Notes under the pieces: generated by a model
Database searches by the model: none
Seen by the model: only the letters and a program-made list of their open reading frames with translations
Told to the model about the DNA's origin: nothing
Program-made: the position numbers and the translations under genes
NCBI RefSeq assembly: GCF_023008545.1
Contig: NZ_CP095398.1
Span: 620,001 to 684,000 of the forward strand
From: Natribaculum luteum
Lineage (GTDB): Archaea > Halobacteriota > Halobacteria > Halobacteriales > Natrialbaceae
DNA: 64,000 nt
Reading direction: 5' to 3'
Shown here: positions 56,098 through 62,934 of the stretch, in pieces
Layout of the letters: each line of letters opens with the position of its first letter
Position numbering within the stretch: position 1 is the stretch's first letter

Positions 56098-56300
56098 CAA
56101 CAGTTAGGAGCGTCGAGAGGCTCGTCGAGCATCTCGTACACCGGACGGTAGTCCGGATGCTTCGATCACTGTTTCGCCACCGGCGTACTGTTCGGCGAGT
56201 TCGTCGAGACGGTCGTTTGGTAAGCGGATCTCGTCACGCAAGTTGTCGTCGTCCACGACAGCAACTGGCGTGAACAAGAGATCCACCGAGACGTGCACGG
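56098..56300 (-). pseudogene. IS110-family transposase fragment
   Basis: The minus-strand frame reads VAVVDDDNLRDEIRLPNDRL and then LAEQYAGGETVIEASG; after a one-base slip DYRPVYEMLDEPLDAP follows. These are the first conserved blocks of IS110 DEDD transposases. Only about 65 codons of roughly 330 remain, frameshifted. The flanking 56301-56518 contains a GTGCAAGAT...AGCGCG motif that recurs near 57155, probably another element's scar. Confidence 0.7.
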
Positions 56301-56518
56301 TGGCCCAAGATTTCGCGTGTTATTACCACACACTATCTGACAAAGTCCGAGCAGGTTGAAAAACGTGCAAGATGCAAAGCGCGAATGCGGCGTTGGCTGA
56401 GAGCCGATCTGCGAAGTGTAGTGATCGACCAGTGCAGGATAACTATATGTACATAAACAAGAACAACCTGCCCACTGAGTCTCAGTCGGTATTGAACGAA
56501 CGTTTTGGATAGTCGTAC

Positions 56519-56974
56519 CTATCCAGTGCCGTAGCCGCAGACGGTATCTGGATTCTCCGCTTCGTAGCGCTCGCAGTCGTCCCAGTTGAACCAGAGTGTA
56601 CCAGTCTCTTCAATGCGTAGGAACACCATCTGACAGGAGTCGTCGCCTTCCGTATCGTCTGATGTCGTTTCTACCCACGAGTCGTCACCGGTCAGACGCG
56701 CAGCAATTTCAAATTCACCGGATTCGTCGTTCGGCCATTCACACTCCACGAACTCCGTGCTCAGTACGTTCTCGTCGTCTTCCATACCGGAAATGTCCAC
56801 GGTGCTTTCGTGAACTTGTCCCCCATCTTTTCCGACCCGTATCTCTACACTGTGGTCCGCCTCACTGGTGTTTTCGAGACGTAAACCACCGAGATACACC
56901 TCCTGATCGAAGAACTCGAGGCAACCAGAGGTACCGATAGTAACCCCAAGTACGAGATACGAGCGTCGATTCAT
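56519..56974 (-). CDS. Haloarchaeal lipoprotein, unknown function
   Basis: A 151-residue exported protein: signal MNRRSYLVLGVTIGTSGC with the lipid Cys at residue 18, then an acidic beta-sandwich-like domain (LENTSEADHSVEIRVGKDG) with paired cysteines (VECEWPND; SCQMVFLR; DDCERYEAE; TVCGYG). Small lipoproteins of this layout are common in haloarchaea without known roles. No operon partner. Confidence 0.6.
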   Translation of the reverse strand: MNRRSYLVLGVTIGTSGCLEFFDQEVYLGGLRLENTSEADHSVEIRVGKDGGQVHESTVDISGMEDDENVLSTEFVECEWPNDESGEFEIAARLTGDDSWVETTSDDTEGDDSCQMVFLRIEETGTLWFNWDDCERYEAENPDTVCGYGTG

Positions 56975-57200
56975 AGTGTTTTGTTTTCATGTATGGACAA
57001 ATCTCTTGGGAATAGGAGTACCGAAAAGTCCGTACGTGTAGCGAGTGGATCATTCACTGATTTCGACGTTAAATAACCGACTTTGTCGTGCTGAACTCAA
57101 CCTCTGTATCGGTCACGCAGGTCATGCTAGAAGATGAGGAGGTCGATAGCACACGTGCAAGATCCACAGCGCGTATCGGTCACTCGCAAAGTGAGATCGC

Positions 57201-57600
57201 TTACTCGGCGACGATCGCGACAGCTTCGACCCTGACCAGCGAATCAGGCTCGATCAGACGGTTCATTCCACCATACTGCCGTCGGGCGAACGCCACCAAA
57301 CACCTCGCTATGAGCATCGCCGATCGATTCCCATTTATCAACATCCGTGACGAACAGTCTGGTTCCGACGACGTCCTCGAGTGAGGCATCCGTCCCTTGG
57401 AGGGCACTTTCGATACTCCGGGGTGCCTGCCTCGTCTGCTCAGACGGGTCGTCCTTACCGACCATATTTCCGTCATCGCCGGTCGCTGTGGTTCCAGAAA
57501 CATGCACTTCAGAACCGGCCTGAACGGCACGAGAAGGCCCTACTCTCGACTCCCATTGCGTCCCTGTGACCTCCTCGAGTTTGCCGGTCGGAACGATCGG
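57201..57600 (-). pseudogene. RidA/YjgF-family gene, frameshifted
   Basis: One frame gives GTQWESRVGPSRAVQAGSEV, then HVSGTTATGDDGNMV and SLEDVVGTRLFVTDVDKWES, a typical RidA core. The C-terminal block NRLIEPDSLVRVEAVAIVAE, with the conserved E-V-EA-AIV end, lies in a different frame, so the gene has at least one indel. RidA enzymes hydrolyse reactive enamines. Upstream (57601-57830) further short homologous-looking stretches in three frames show continued decay. Confidence 0.75.
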
Positions 57601-58060
57601 CCCCGCTACGTGACGGAACTCTTCGTTCGTCGCGCTCACGTCCTCGAACATGTCCGCACCCTCGAGGACGTGGCCGGCGATCCGCTTCGCGATGACTGCC
57701 CGACTGCACCCTGAACGTTGTCGGCCACCTGCTGTACCTGCTGATTGATCTCCGCCAGTTGCTCGCACTCGAGTCGTTCTCGGGGATCGACCCGGCCAGT
57801 TGCCCGCTCTTTGCGACGCATCTCTTCAACTCGACGTCCGCAGCAGGGATTTCTTCACACCGAGCTTCGGTGAGCCATCTCCGCGATATTCACTCTGTGT
57901 GTGGAGGGTCGTCGTGGACTGCGACAACGTCATCAGCAAACTCCGCTACCGATAGACCCAGCGGAGCTTCTTCGGTCGGTTCAACAGGCTCAAACTCTAC
58001 CATAACCAGGTTATATGAGAGTGATGCTTCCACGATTTTACAAGGGGAAGCAGGGAGAAA
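57601..58060 (-). other. Degenerate intergenic zone with a 37-codon ORF
   Basis: This 460-bp stretch contains fragments such as CEQLAEINQQVQQVADNVQ (coiled-coil-like) that change frame, and a short intact frame at 57890-58003 (MVEFEPVEPTEEAPLGLSV...). Nothing can be assigned. It links the RidA pseudogene to the second MITE. Confidence 0.35.
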
Positions 58061-58076
58061 GCCCACGGCTTTAGCC

Positions 58077-58332
58077 CTGTCTCTTACCCACAAGTTGCGC
58101 CACCAGTCTGCGGGCGATCCATCGGAGAGTGGCGATCGAGATACCAGTATTCAGCGTCTTTCGTCGGGTGAAATCCGTAATTGTGGATCCAAAAGCAGTC
58201 GACTCGAGTACTACGCTCCGTACCGAGCGTCGATCTCGTCTCTCTTCCTGTGGGTCTCAGCTCGTGCTCGCCCGCCTCGAGAGCTTCCGAAACGCCACTT
58301 TCGCGAGACTCCGACGTATGGGTAAGAGACAG
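58077..58332. mobile_element. MITE, copy 2 (256 bp) with 10-bp target duplication
   Basis: Same length as copy 1 and about 93% alike by eye, with ends CT(GTCTCTTACCCA)/(TGGGTAAGAGAC)AG. The 10-mer GGCTTTAGCC flanks both sides (58067-58076 and 58333-58342). Joining the flanks recreates CCCACGGCTTTAGCCGTGGG, the right-end hairpin of a TnpB transposon. The central part has no conserved coding frame. A 10-bp duplication suggests mobilisation in trans by an IS4-group transposase. Confidence 0.85.
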
Positions 58333-58537
58333 GGCTTTAGCCGTGGGATGAATCCCGTAAGCTTGATTGGTATCCCCTACGAAATCAGGGATACCGAGTC
58401 CGAGGCAAGCCCACCAAAGCCACTGTCTCGGTCGGGGGCCGTACTGGCTCGGCCCGAACCCCGGCATCCGACCAGGGAACTCCCGACGTGGGGATGCCCG
58501 TCTGTGACGGGTCCTCGGCCGTCTGTGGCGGTCGAAC

Positions 58538-58570
58538 CCCACGACTTCAGTCGTGGGAGAAGTCAGAGTA
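58538..58570 (+). repeat. TnpB-transposon right end fused to a coding 3' end
   Basis: The hairpin CCCACGACTTCAGTCGTGGG (58538-58557) followed by AGAAGTCAG is an IS1341-type right end. The stop codon of the minus-strand gene 58547-59500 and its last residues (DFSHD) are encoded inside it. Confidence 0.6.
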
Positions 58571-59500
58571 GTGTGGTCCATCGTCATCCCACTCCGCGTT
58601 GAGTTCGATTATATCACCGATATCGAACGCAACTCGGTCGTAGGCATCACCAGCCATCTCCGCCTGTCGTCCATCTACATTCGGTACTGGATCGTCCAGA
58701 CTGTCTACAAGAATAAGCCAGTCGTCAACAATCCGGCGTTGTCGAACGGTTTCACGTACTTCACCGTCCAGTTCAACATCGTATACCGTGCGTGGCATGA
58801 TTGGAGCGCGGTCTAGCCAGGGCGTCAGCCACGCCTGATAACGGTCGAGGATTCGGCAGTCTCCCTTCTTCGTCTGAAAGGTATCGCCAACAGCGAATAG
58901 AAACTCATCGTACGGGTTGGTTATCTCTCGACCAAACCGCCCATCAACCCTATCACCTTCCTCGATGGCACCAGGGAGTTGTGACCATCCAGCAAATTCT
59001 GACCCGTATCCACGATCAACGAATGGTGTTGGGAGGTAGTTGTTTGGCGTTTCGAATTGCTCAGTAAGCCGTTTCAGTGCTTCTGCCTCTGAGAGATGGT
59101 CGGTACGGTTGTCAGGATCAGCGTCAAACGAATCGAGTGATTTCGAGGGCGATGGTGGGGCATCCCGCGGTGGAGTATCCCATTCATCAGTAGGAGTATG
59201 AAATGAAAACTCGCCTACGTAGAGACAGTAATATAATTTCCCATCAATATTGTGATAACGGATTGTATCAACACAGCCTCCGTCGACGAGCTCTTCGAGT
59301 ATCGCTCGTTTCAATCCATAGAGTGCCTTCTTCCGCAGACTGTAGAGACGGGCGTTTGCCTTGAATCCAGCAGTGTAGGCGTCTTCAGCAGATTCGGCGT
59401 ATCGCTTCGCTTCCACGTTGAGCTGATATAACGCCTTTAATTGCTCAAAATCACATTGTGAGCAATGCGATGATTCCTGTGTATCCTCGATATCACTCAT
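58547..59500 (-). CDS. Hypothetical haloarchaeal protein
   Basis: A 317-residue acidic soluble protein. The N-terminus has a possible CSQC pair (SSHCSQCDFEQLKAL) and a helical region (LNVEAKRYAESAEDAYTAGF), followed by a DNA-binding-like KRAILEELVDGGCVDTI and a beta-rich half with DRGYGSEFAGWSQLP and ILDRYQAWLTPWLDRAP. No known family. The ATG at 59500 overlaps the stop of a truncated upstream frame, so it once followed another gene. Its C-terminus is supplied by a transposon end. Confidence 0.55.
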   Translation of the reverse strand: MSDIEDTQESSHCSQCDFEQLKALYQLNVEAKRYAESAEDAYTAGFKANARLYSLRKKALYGLKRAILEELVDGGCVDTIRYHNIDGKLYYCLYVGEFSFHTPTDEWDTPPRDAPPSPSKSLDSFDADPDNRTDHLSEAEALKRLTEQFETPNNYLPTPFVDRGYGSEFAGWSQLPGAIEEGDRVDGRFGREITNPYDEFLFAVGDTFQTKKGDCRILDRYQAWLTPWLDRAPIMPRTVYDVELDGEVRETVRQRRIVDDWLILVDSLDDPVPNVDGRQAEMAGDAYDRVAFDIGDIIELNAEWDDDGPHYSDFSHD

Positions 59501-59660
59501 CGTCACTCCGGACGTCGAGTTGGAAGGCCAGCGTCTTCACGAGAGCCTGTTCGTCGGTCATTTTCGACGTGATTGCTGATTCGCCGTTCTCGGTTATAAG
59601 TCCGTGCCACGGAAGGTGAAAGTGAAGATCCGTATCGGCTACACTCCACTCCCGGGGGCG
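59493..59660 (-). pseudogene. 3' remnant of a gene between the TROVE gene and the hypothetical
   Basis: An open frame ending in TGA at 59493 overlaps the next gene's ATGAGTGA. It reads coherently (DTDLHFHLPWHGLITENGES, then MTDEQALVKTLAFQLDV) but has no start codon before it meets the 3' end of the TROVE gene. The only in-frame ATG (59561) would give 22 residues. It looks like a gene whose 5' part was lost when the TROVE locus was joined here. Confidence 0.4.
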
Positions 59661-59677
59661 TAGCGCCCTCGTTCCAG

Positions 59678-61207
59678 CTAAGATGGCTTGAACGCCCTGA
59701 TCTCGTCGATGACCTGCTTTGGATTCTCGGCGTGTTCGATGAACGAGAGGACGTTCTCCGACCAGCCGGAGATGTTGTAGACGTTTTCGTAGCCGTCCGG
59801 CGTCACCAGATCGCCGTAGGCCGCGAGATCGACGAGGTACAACGCGGTGTCCGCGGACACCTCGTCCCGATAGGCCTCGAACGCGTCCTTGACCGTCTGG
59901 TTATCGCGTGCCGTGAACGGCGTGCTGTCCCAGATCTGCATATCTGTAAAGACGACGATCCGCTCGAGAGATCTGCCTCGATCGTGGAGGTGTTCGATCG
60001 CCTTCCAGCCGTTCGTCGAGTTCCCGACGTCCTCGTCGATGGCCAGCACCGACTCTTGGCGCTGCAGTACTGGCGTGTCGACGTGCATCGAAACGGGCTG
60101 GAAATCGTCACCGAATCCGCCGACGTCGGCTCCCTGGTCAGCCAGGATCGCACCGAACAACGCGCCGATTTCCTTCAACCGGAGCGTGCTGTTCGCGGAG
60201 AGCGGATGCTCCATCGATCCCGACAGGTCGACCGCGACGAAGGTGTCGCCGAGTCCGTCGGGCACCGTCTCGACTGCGACATCAATTGCGTCTTCTAGCC
60301 ACTGCTCAACCGCCGGTGCCTGCACATCCGCGTCTTGAAGCGCGGTGTACGCCTGGTAGTACCGGAATGGGTACAGCGGCGCGTGACGCACCGCCTCCAG
60401 GTCGAGGTGGTTCACGACGGTATCCTCCGGAACGCCGGCCTCGAGCATGTTCCGGAGGTTCCGGATCGACGCGAAGATCGGCAGCGTGTACGCGTCGTCC
60501 TCGATGAGCAGTTCCCAGGACTCCTGTGTATTCCCGCGCTCGGAGATGACCGTCTCCCACGTGTTGGGCGACGGCAACGGGTCGACGTCGGGATCGTCGT
60601 CGAGGTCGCCGCGCATGAACCGCTCGAACAGCGCTTCCTGCTCGGCGTCGACGGGTGCAGGGTGGACGCGGTTGAAGACGTCGTGAAGGGTCACCTCGCG
60701 GCGCGACAGCTCGTACTTGCCGAGCGTGTAGGCGTCAGCCATCTCAACGAGCGCGTCCTCGATTCCGCGCCGAAGCGGCCACGGTGCGGTGCCACCGAAC
60801 AGCTGATCGTGGATAGCGAGCGCAGTTGCCGTCTCGTCCATTCGCTGGATGATCGCCGGCGTCCACTCGCGGATGAGTGACTCGTCGGACTCGTCCTTGA
60901 ACCGGTCGTCGTTGGCTGCCAGCACGAGCAGGACGTGTGGAATGTCCCGCAGGTAGAGTTCCTGCCGCGCGTACGCGGCGAGCTTCAGGACGAACTCCGG
61001 GTCCTCGTCTGCGGCGGCATCGAAACGGTGGATGACAGCGGCCAACTGCTCGTCATCGGTTTCGTAGAACGACCCTTCCAGCAGCTGGTTGATCGTGCGC
61101 TTGTACAGTGCGAGTCGGGGGTCGGCAGGCTCGAACGCTTCTCCACCTTCGTAGTTGGTGGTCCGCGTCGCCTCCGCGACCGTTTGCTTCGGCCTGTTGA
61201 ATTCCAT
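59678..61207 (-). CDS. rsr: TROVE-vWA protein, Ro60/Rsr orthologue
   Basis: A 509-residue orthologue of the Ro 60-kDa RNA-binding protein. The TROVE ring spans about residues 15-310 (KRTINQLLEGSFYETDDEQL; ALVEMADAYTLGKYELSRRE; VTLHDVFNRVHP). The vWA domain has a full MIDAS: DLSGS at 327-331, Thr398 and Asp422 (VVFTDMQIWD). Ro proteins bind Y RNAs and misfolded or damaged RNAs. The ATG at 61207 follows a GGGTGAT Shine-Dalgarno-like sequence; the longer frame upstream only crosses the RNA array. Immediately 5' on the same strand is an array of tRNA-like RNAs, the likely partners. Rare in archaea, so probably acquired. Confidence 0.93.
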   Translation of the reverse strand: MEFNRPKQTVAEATRTTNYEGGEAFEPADPRLALYKRTINQLLEGSFYETDDEQLAAVIHRFDAAADEDPEFVLKLAAYARQELYLRDIPHVLLVLAANDDRFKDESDESLIREWTPAIIQRMDETATALAIHDQLFGGTAPWPLRRGIEDALVEMADAYTLGKYELSRREVTLHDVFNRVHPAPVDAEQEALFERFMRGDLDDDPDVDPLPSPNTWETVISERGNTQESWELLIEDDAYTLPIFASIRNLRNMLEAGVPEDTVVNHLDLEAVRHAPLYPFRYYQAYTALQDADVQAPAVEQWLEDAIDVAVETVPDGLGDTFVAVDLSGSMEHPLSANSTLRLKEIGALFGAILADQGADVGGFGDDFQPVSMHVDTPVLQRQESVLAIDEDVGNSTNGWKAIEHLHDRGRSLERIVVFTDMQIWDSTPFTARDNQTVKDAFEAYRDEVSADTALYLVDLAAYGDLVTPDGYENVYNISGWSENVLSFIEHAENPKQVIDEIRAFKPS

Positions 61208-61274
61208 ACTATCACCCGGAGCCGCAACAGGCGACTCCGACCGCGGCTGCCCACAGCATCTGCGAGCAGCGAGC

Positions 61275-61348
61275 GTTCCCGGCACGATTCGAACGTGCGA
61301 CACCCGGCTTCGAAGGCCGGTGCTCTGTCCTGACTGAGCTACGGGAAC
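61275..61348 (-). tRNA. tRNA-Arg(TCG)-like RNA, well formed, bacterial in style
   Basis: A 74-nt cloverleaf: acceptor GTTCCCG/CGGGAAC, TA, D arm GCTCAGTCAGGACAGAGC, anticodon arm CCGGC-CTTCGAA-GCCGG (anticodon TCG), five-base variable loop, T arm GCACG-TTCGAAT-CGTGC, discriminator G. All stems pair perfectly. The D arm and overall style resemble bacterial or phage tRNAs more than haloarchaeal tRNA-Arg. It ends 67 nt before the TROVE start codon. It could be a functional tRNA or a Ro ligand. Confidence 0.85.
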
Positions 61349-61368
61349 GAGAGCGTGGCCGGGAAATT

Positions 61369-61424
61369 CCTGGAGCGAAAGCGGGATTCGAACCCGCAGA
61401 GTGCCATCGAAGGATCGCTCCAGG
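61369..61424 (-). ncRNA. 56-nt acceptor/T-arm minihelix RNA
   Basis: A perfect 10-bp outer stem (CCTGGAGCGA/TCGCTCCAGG) encloses a canonical T arm GCGGG-TTCGAAT-CCCGC and a 17-nt linker in place of the D and anticodon arms. It imitates the acceptor-T coaxial half of a tRNA. Just upstream (61425-61527) is a further GAGAGTCC/GGACTCTC hairpin. Confidence 0.6.
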
Positions 61425-61527
61425 TCGACGACCACTGGCGACACGGCGACCGGAAAACTATCGGAGCGGGGCCGGTGTCGAGAGTCCCCTCGGACTCTCT
61501 TTGTCCGGGATGTTCTCGATGGACTGA

Positions 61528-61702
61528 GCCACCGACAGGATTTGAACCTGCGAGTTCCTGGCGAAGCAACGCTCCGACTCGACGGTCGCCACGTGCGGTC
61601 GGGAAACCGGCGGTGCGACGGGCTATGACTCCCGGTGTGTGCCTTGTGGGCTGAAGGAACGCACCACCTGGACGACCACACGCTGGGGGAACTGACGGTG
61701 GC
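61528..61702 (-). ncRNA. Expanded tRNA-like RNA (175 nt)
   Basis: The ends pair as an acceptor (GCCACCG/CGGTGGC) and the 3' side has a T arm GCAGG-TTCAAAT-CCTGT, but about 140 nt separate the 5' acceptor strand from the T arm. Inside is a second small tRNA-like fold (61612-61665). The boundaries are uncertain and it could be two RNAs. Confidence 0.4.
61612..61665 (-). ncRNA. 54-nt two-arm mini tRNA-like fold
   Basis: GGTGCG/CGCACC closes a structure with a CCTT/AAGG arm and a CGGG-AGTCATAG-CCCG arm in the T position. It lacks a true T loop. It lies inside the 175-nt tRNA-like unit. Confidence 0.3.
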
Positions 61703-61768
61703 AGCGCTCCAATCCGTTGTACCTCGCTGGGAGGGTACGGAAAGCGCTTGCCACTGCAGCCCCCGAGT

Positions 61769-61843
61769 GCTCCCGAGGGGAATCGAACCCCTGGCCTCCA
61801 GCTCGAAAGGCTGGCGTCTCTCGCCAACGGAGACTCCGGGAGC
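61769..61843 (-). tRNA. tRNA-Glu(TTC)-like RNA with enlarged D arm
   Basis: A 75-nt cloverleaf: acceptor GCTCCCG/CGGGAGC, GA, a 19-nt D arm with a five-pair stem GTCTC/GAGAC, anticodon arm CCAGC-CTTTCGA-GCTGG (TTC), variable AGGCC, T arm AGGGG-TTCGATT-CCCCT. The D arm is longer than in normal tRNAs and nearly identical to that of the unit at 62935-63007 although the anticodon differs. Likely a tRNA mimic; decoding is possible but unproven. Confidence 0.65.
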
Positions 61844-61889
61844 GCTGTAGGGGCAAATCAGGTGCCGGGTTGCGGCGGACACGCACGGG

Positions 61890-62294
61890 TCAACGCAGCC
61901 GTTCGAAGCCCTTGAGTCGCCCGTGCGTGAACGTCACTCGATACGTGACCAGTGCATCGAGTGTCTCGAAGGAGTGTTTAAGTTTGAAACGACCGTGGTA
62001 GTCGTCTCGCTCGATCCAGCCGTCGTGTACTCGGTTCCGACAGCCAGCCATGTAGAGGAGATCGCCCTCGTCGACGTCGTCACGGCTCGCGTATGGTCGG
62101 TCCTCGGGCGGAACCGCTTCGGTGTGCCACTCCTCTTCGAGGAGCCGACCGTCCGCCGTAATTCGGAATGTCGTCATACTCGGCCGGGCGATACCTTTCG
62201 TCTGCCAGTCGACGTCCTCTGCTGGAGCCACTGCACCGGGATACTCCGGCAGGTGGACGCCGTCATAGAGCTCGACTGTGTCGAAGAGACCCAT
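61890..62294 (-). CDS. 134-residue protein of a phage/bacterial family, within the RNA array
   Basis: The protein starts MGLFDTVELYDGVHLPEYPG, continues DVDWQTKGIARPSMTTFRIT and ADGRLLEEEWHTE, and ends TYRVTFTHGRLKGFERLR. That layout (MGxFDT, QTK, a short beta sheet, a C-terminal ...GRL end) matches, from memory, a widespread phage and bacterial family of unknown function. The ATG at 62294 follows a GGTGAAG ribosome-binding-like sequence; the GTG three codons earlier is less likely. It lies between tRNA-like units on the same strand, so it is probably part of the TROVE system. Confidence 0.65.
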   Translation of the reverse strand: MGLFDTVELYDGVHLPEYPGAVAPAEDVDWQTKGIARPSMTTFRITADGRLLEEEWHTEAVPPEDRPYASRDDVDEGDLLYMAGCRNRVHDGWIERDDYHGRFKLKHSFETLDALVTYRVTFTHGRLKGFERLR

Positions 62295-62310
62295 CGTCTT
62301 CACCGCCAGT

Positions 62311-62434
62311 GGGACGGGCAGGATTCGAACCTGCGTCTACTCCGTACAGGGAAGTTGAAGGAACTCTCGTCGTCGCACCGGATCTCCGGTGAAAACCCGA
62401 CGAGAGTGTGACTGCCAGGCTCTTCTACCGTCCC
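62311..62434 (-). ncRNA. tRNA-Tyr(GTA)-like RNA with inserted hairpin (124 nt)
   Basis: Acceptor GGGACGG/CCGTCCC and T arm GCAGG-TTCGAAT-CCTGC are perfect. The anticodon region CTTCC-CTGTAC-GGAGT aligns with the Tyr unit next to it but the loop is one base short. Between the D region and the anticodon arm lies an extra hairpin of about 45 nt: ACTCTCGTCG/CGACGAGAGT enclosing CACCGG-AGAT-CCGGTG. This does not sit where archaeal introns usually are. Confidence 0.6.
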
Positions 62435-62439
62435 GAAAT

Positions 62440-62510
62440 CTCCCCGGCACGACTCGAACGTGCGTCTCCTCCTCTACAGGGAGGTGTCGTCGCCGCTGGA
62501 CCACGGGGAG
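62440..62510 (-). tRNA. tRNA-Tyr(GTA)-like RNA, well formed
   Basis: A 71-nt cloverleaf: acceptor CTCCCCG/CGGGGAG with the archaeal Tyr C1-G72 pair, TG, D arm GTCCAGCGGCGACGAC, anticodon arm CCTCC-CTGTAGA-GGAGG (GTA), four-base variable loop, T arm GCACG-TTCGAGT-CGTGC, discriminator A. No intron. It could be charged by TyrRS. It lies 5 nt from the preceding unit. Confidence 0.8.
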
Positions 62511-62514
62511 ACGT

Positions 62515-62642
62515 ATCGCTGCGAGGATTCGAACCGCGGAAGGACTACCCACACGGCCCTTGACCGTGCCGGTTGATCACTCTGGTGTGGCGGCTCGCGA
62601 AGCCTGCCGATCGGTCGGCAGGTAGTCATTTCGCTGTGCGAT
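62515..62642 (-). ncRNA. Degenerate class II tRNA-Leu-like RNA
   Basis: The 3' half has a T arm CGCGG-TTCGAAT-CCTCG (one mismatch), a 13-nt long variable region and an anticodon arm CACGG-TCAAGGG-CCGTG suggestive of tRNA-Leu(CAA). The acceptor pairs imperfectly: ATCGC at 62638-62642 (or TTCGC near 62600) with GCGAT. A strong 20-nt hairpin (CCTGCCGA-TCGG-TCGGCAGG, 62603-62622) lies in the 5' half. Boundaries are uncertain (87 or 128 nt). Confidence 0.5.
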
Positions 62643-62852
62643 TGGTTCCTACTGCGCAACCGTAACTGGGGAGTCACGATTACGGCTCACATCGTGAGGG
62701 CGTACTTCGGGTGTTCCCCGGGAATACCACACCGGATCATGGAGGTTGCAGACCCTGCTGGGTCCGTCACCGCCGGACCGATCTAGATGATCGGACTGGC
62801 GGACTGTGCCTCCCTCGATGGGGATCCCCACGTGGCCACGCCACGCATCCAC
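62643..62852 (-). ncRNA. Structured non-tRNA segment of the array (candidate Y-like RNA)
   Basis: No T-loop sequence occurs here, but several hairpins do: a two-tier stem at 62770-62802 (CCGCC/GGCGG outside CCGATC/GATCGG), GACCC-AGCA-GGGTC at 62751-62764, and a TCACGAT/ATCGTGA stem near 62670-62700. No coding frame fits. It may hold one or two further array RNAs, possibly a Y-RNA-like ligand of the TROVE protein. Confidence 0.35.
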
Positions 62853-62925
62853 GCCGACGCCGGGATTCGAACCCGGATCACGACCGCGACAGGGTCGTAT
62901 GCTCGCCGGATTACACTACGTCGGC
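62853..62925 (-). tRNA. tRNA-Asp(GTC)-like RNA, well formed
   Basis: A 73-nt cloverleaf: acceptor GCCGACG/CGTCGGC, D region GTGTAATCCGGCGAGCAT, anticodon arm CGACC-CTGTCGC-GGTCG (GTC), T arm CCGGG-TTCGAAT-CCCGG and discriminator G, the Asp identity base. The anticodon and T arms match the usual haloarchaeal tRNA-Asp closely, but the acceptor and D loop differ, so it is a diverged relative of the host tRNA. Confidence 0.8.
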
Positions 62926-62934
62926 ACCGTAGTC

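Noticed and set aside
61528-61702. Calling this unit an intron-containing tRNA
   Set aside because: The internal sequence contains its own small tRNA-like fold and no recognisable anticodon arm split by a bulge-helix-bulge motif, so it is reported only as a tRNA-like RNA.
61207-61882. A 225-codon N-terminal extension of the TROVE protein
   Set aside because: The extension reads through three tRNA-like units and has no protein-like sequence; the ATG at 61207 has a ribosome-binding-like site and matches family length.
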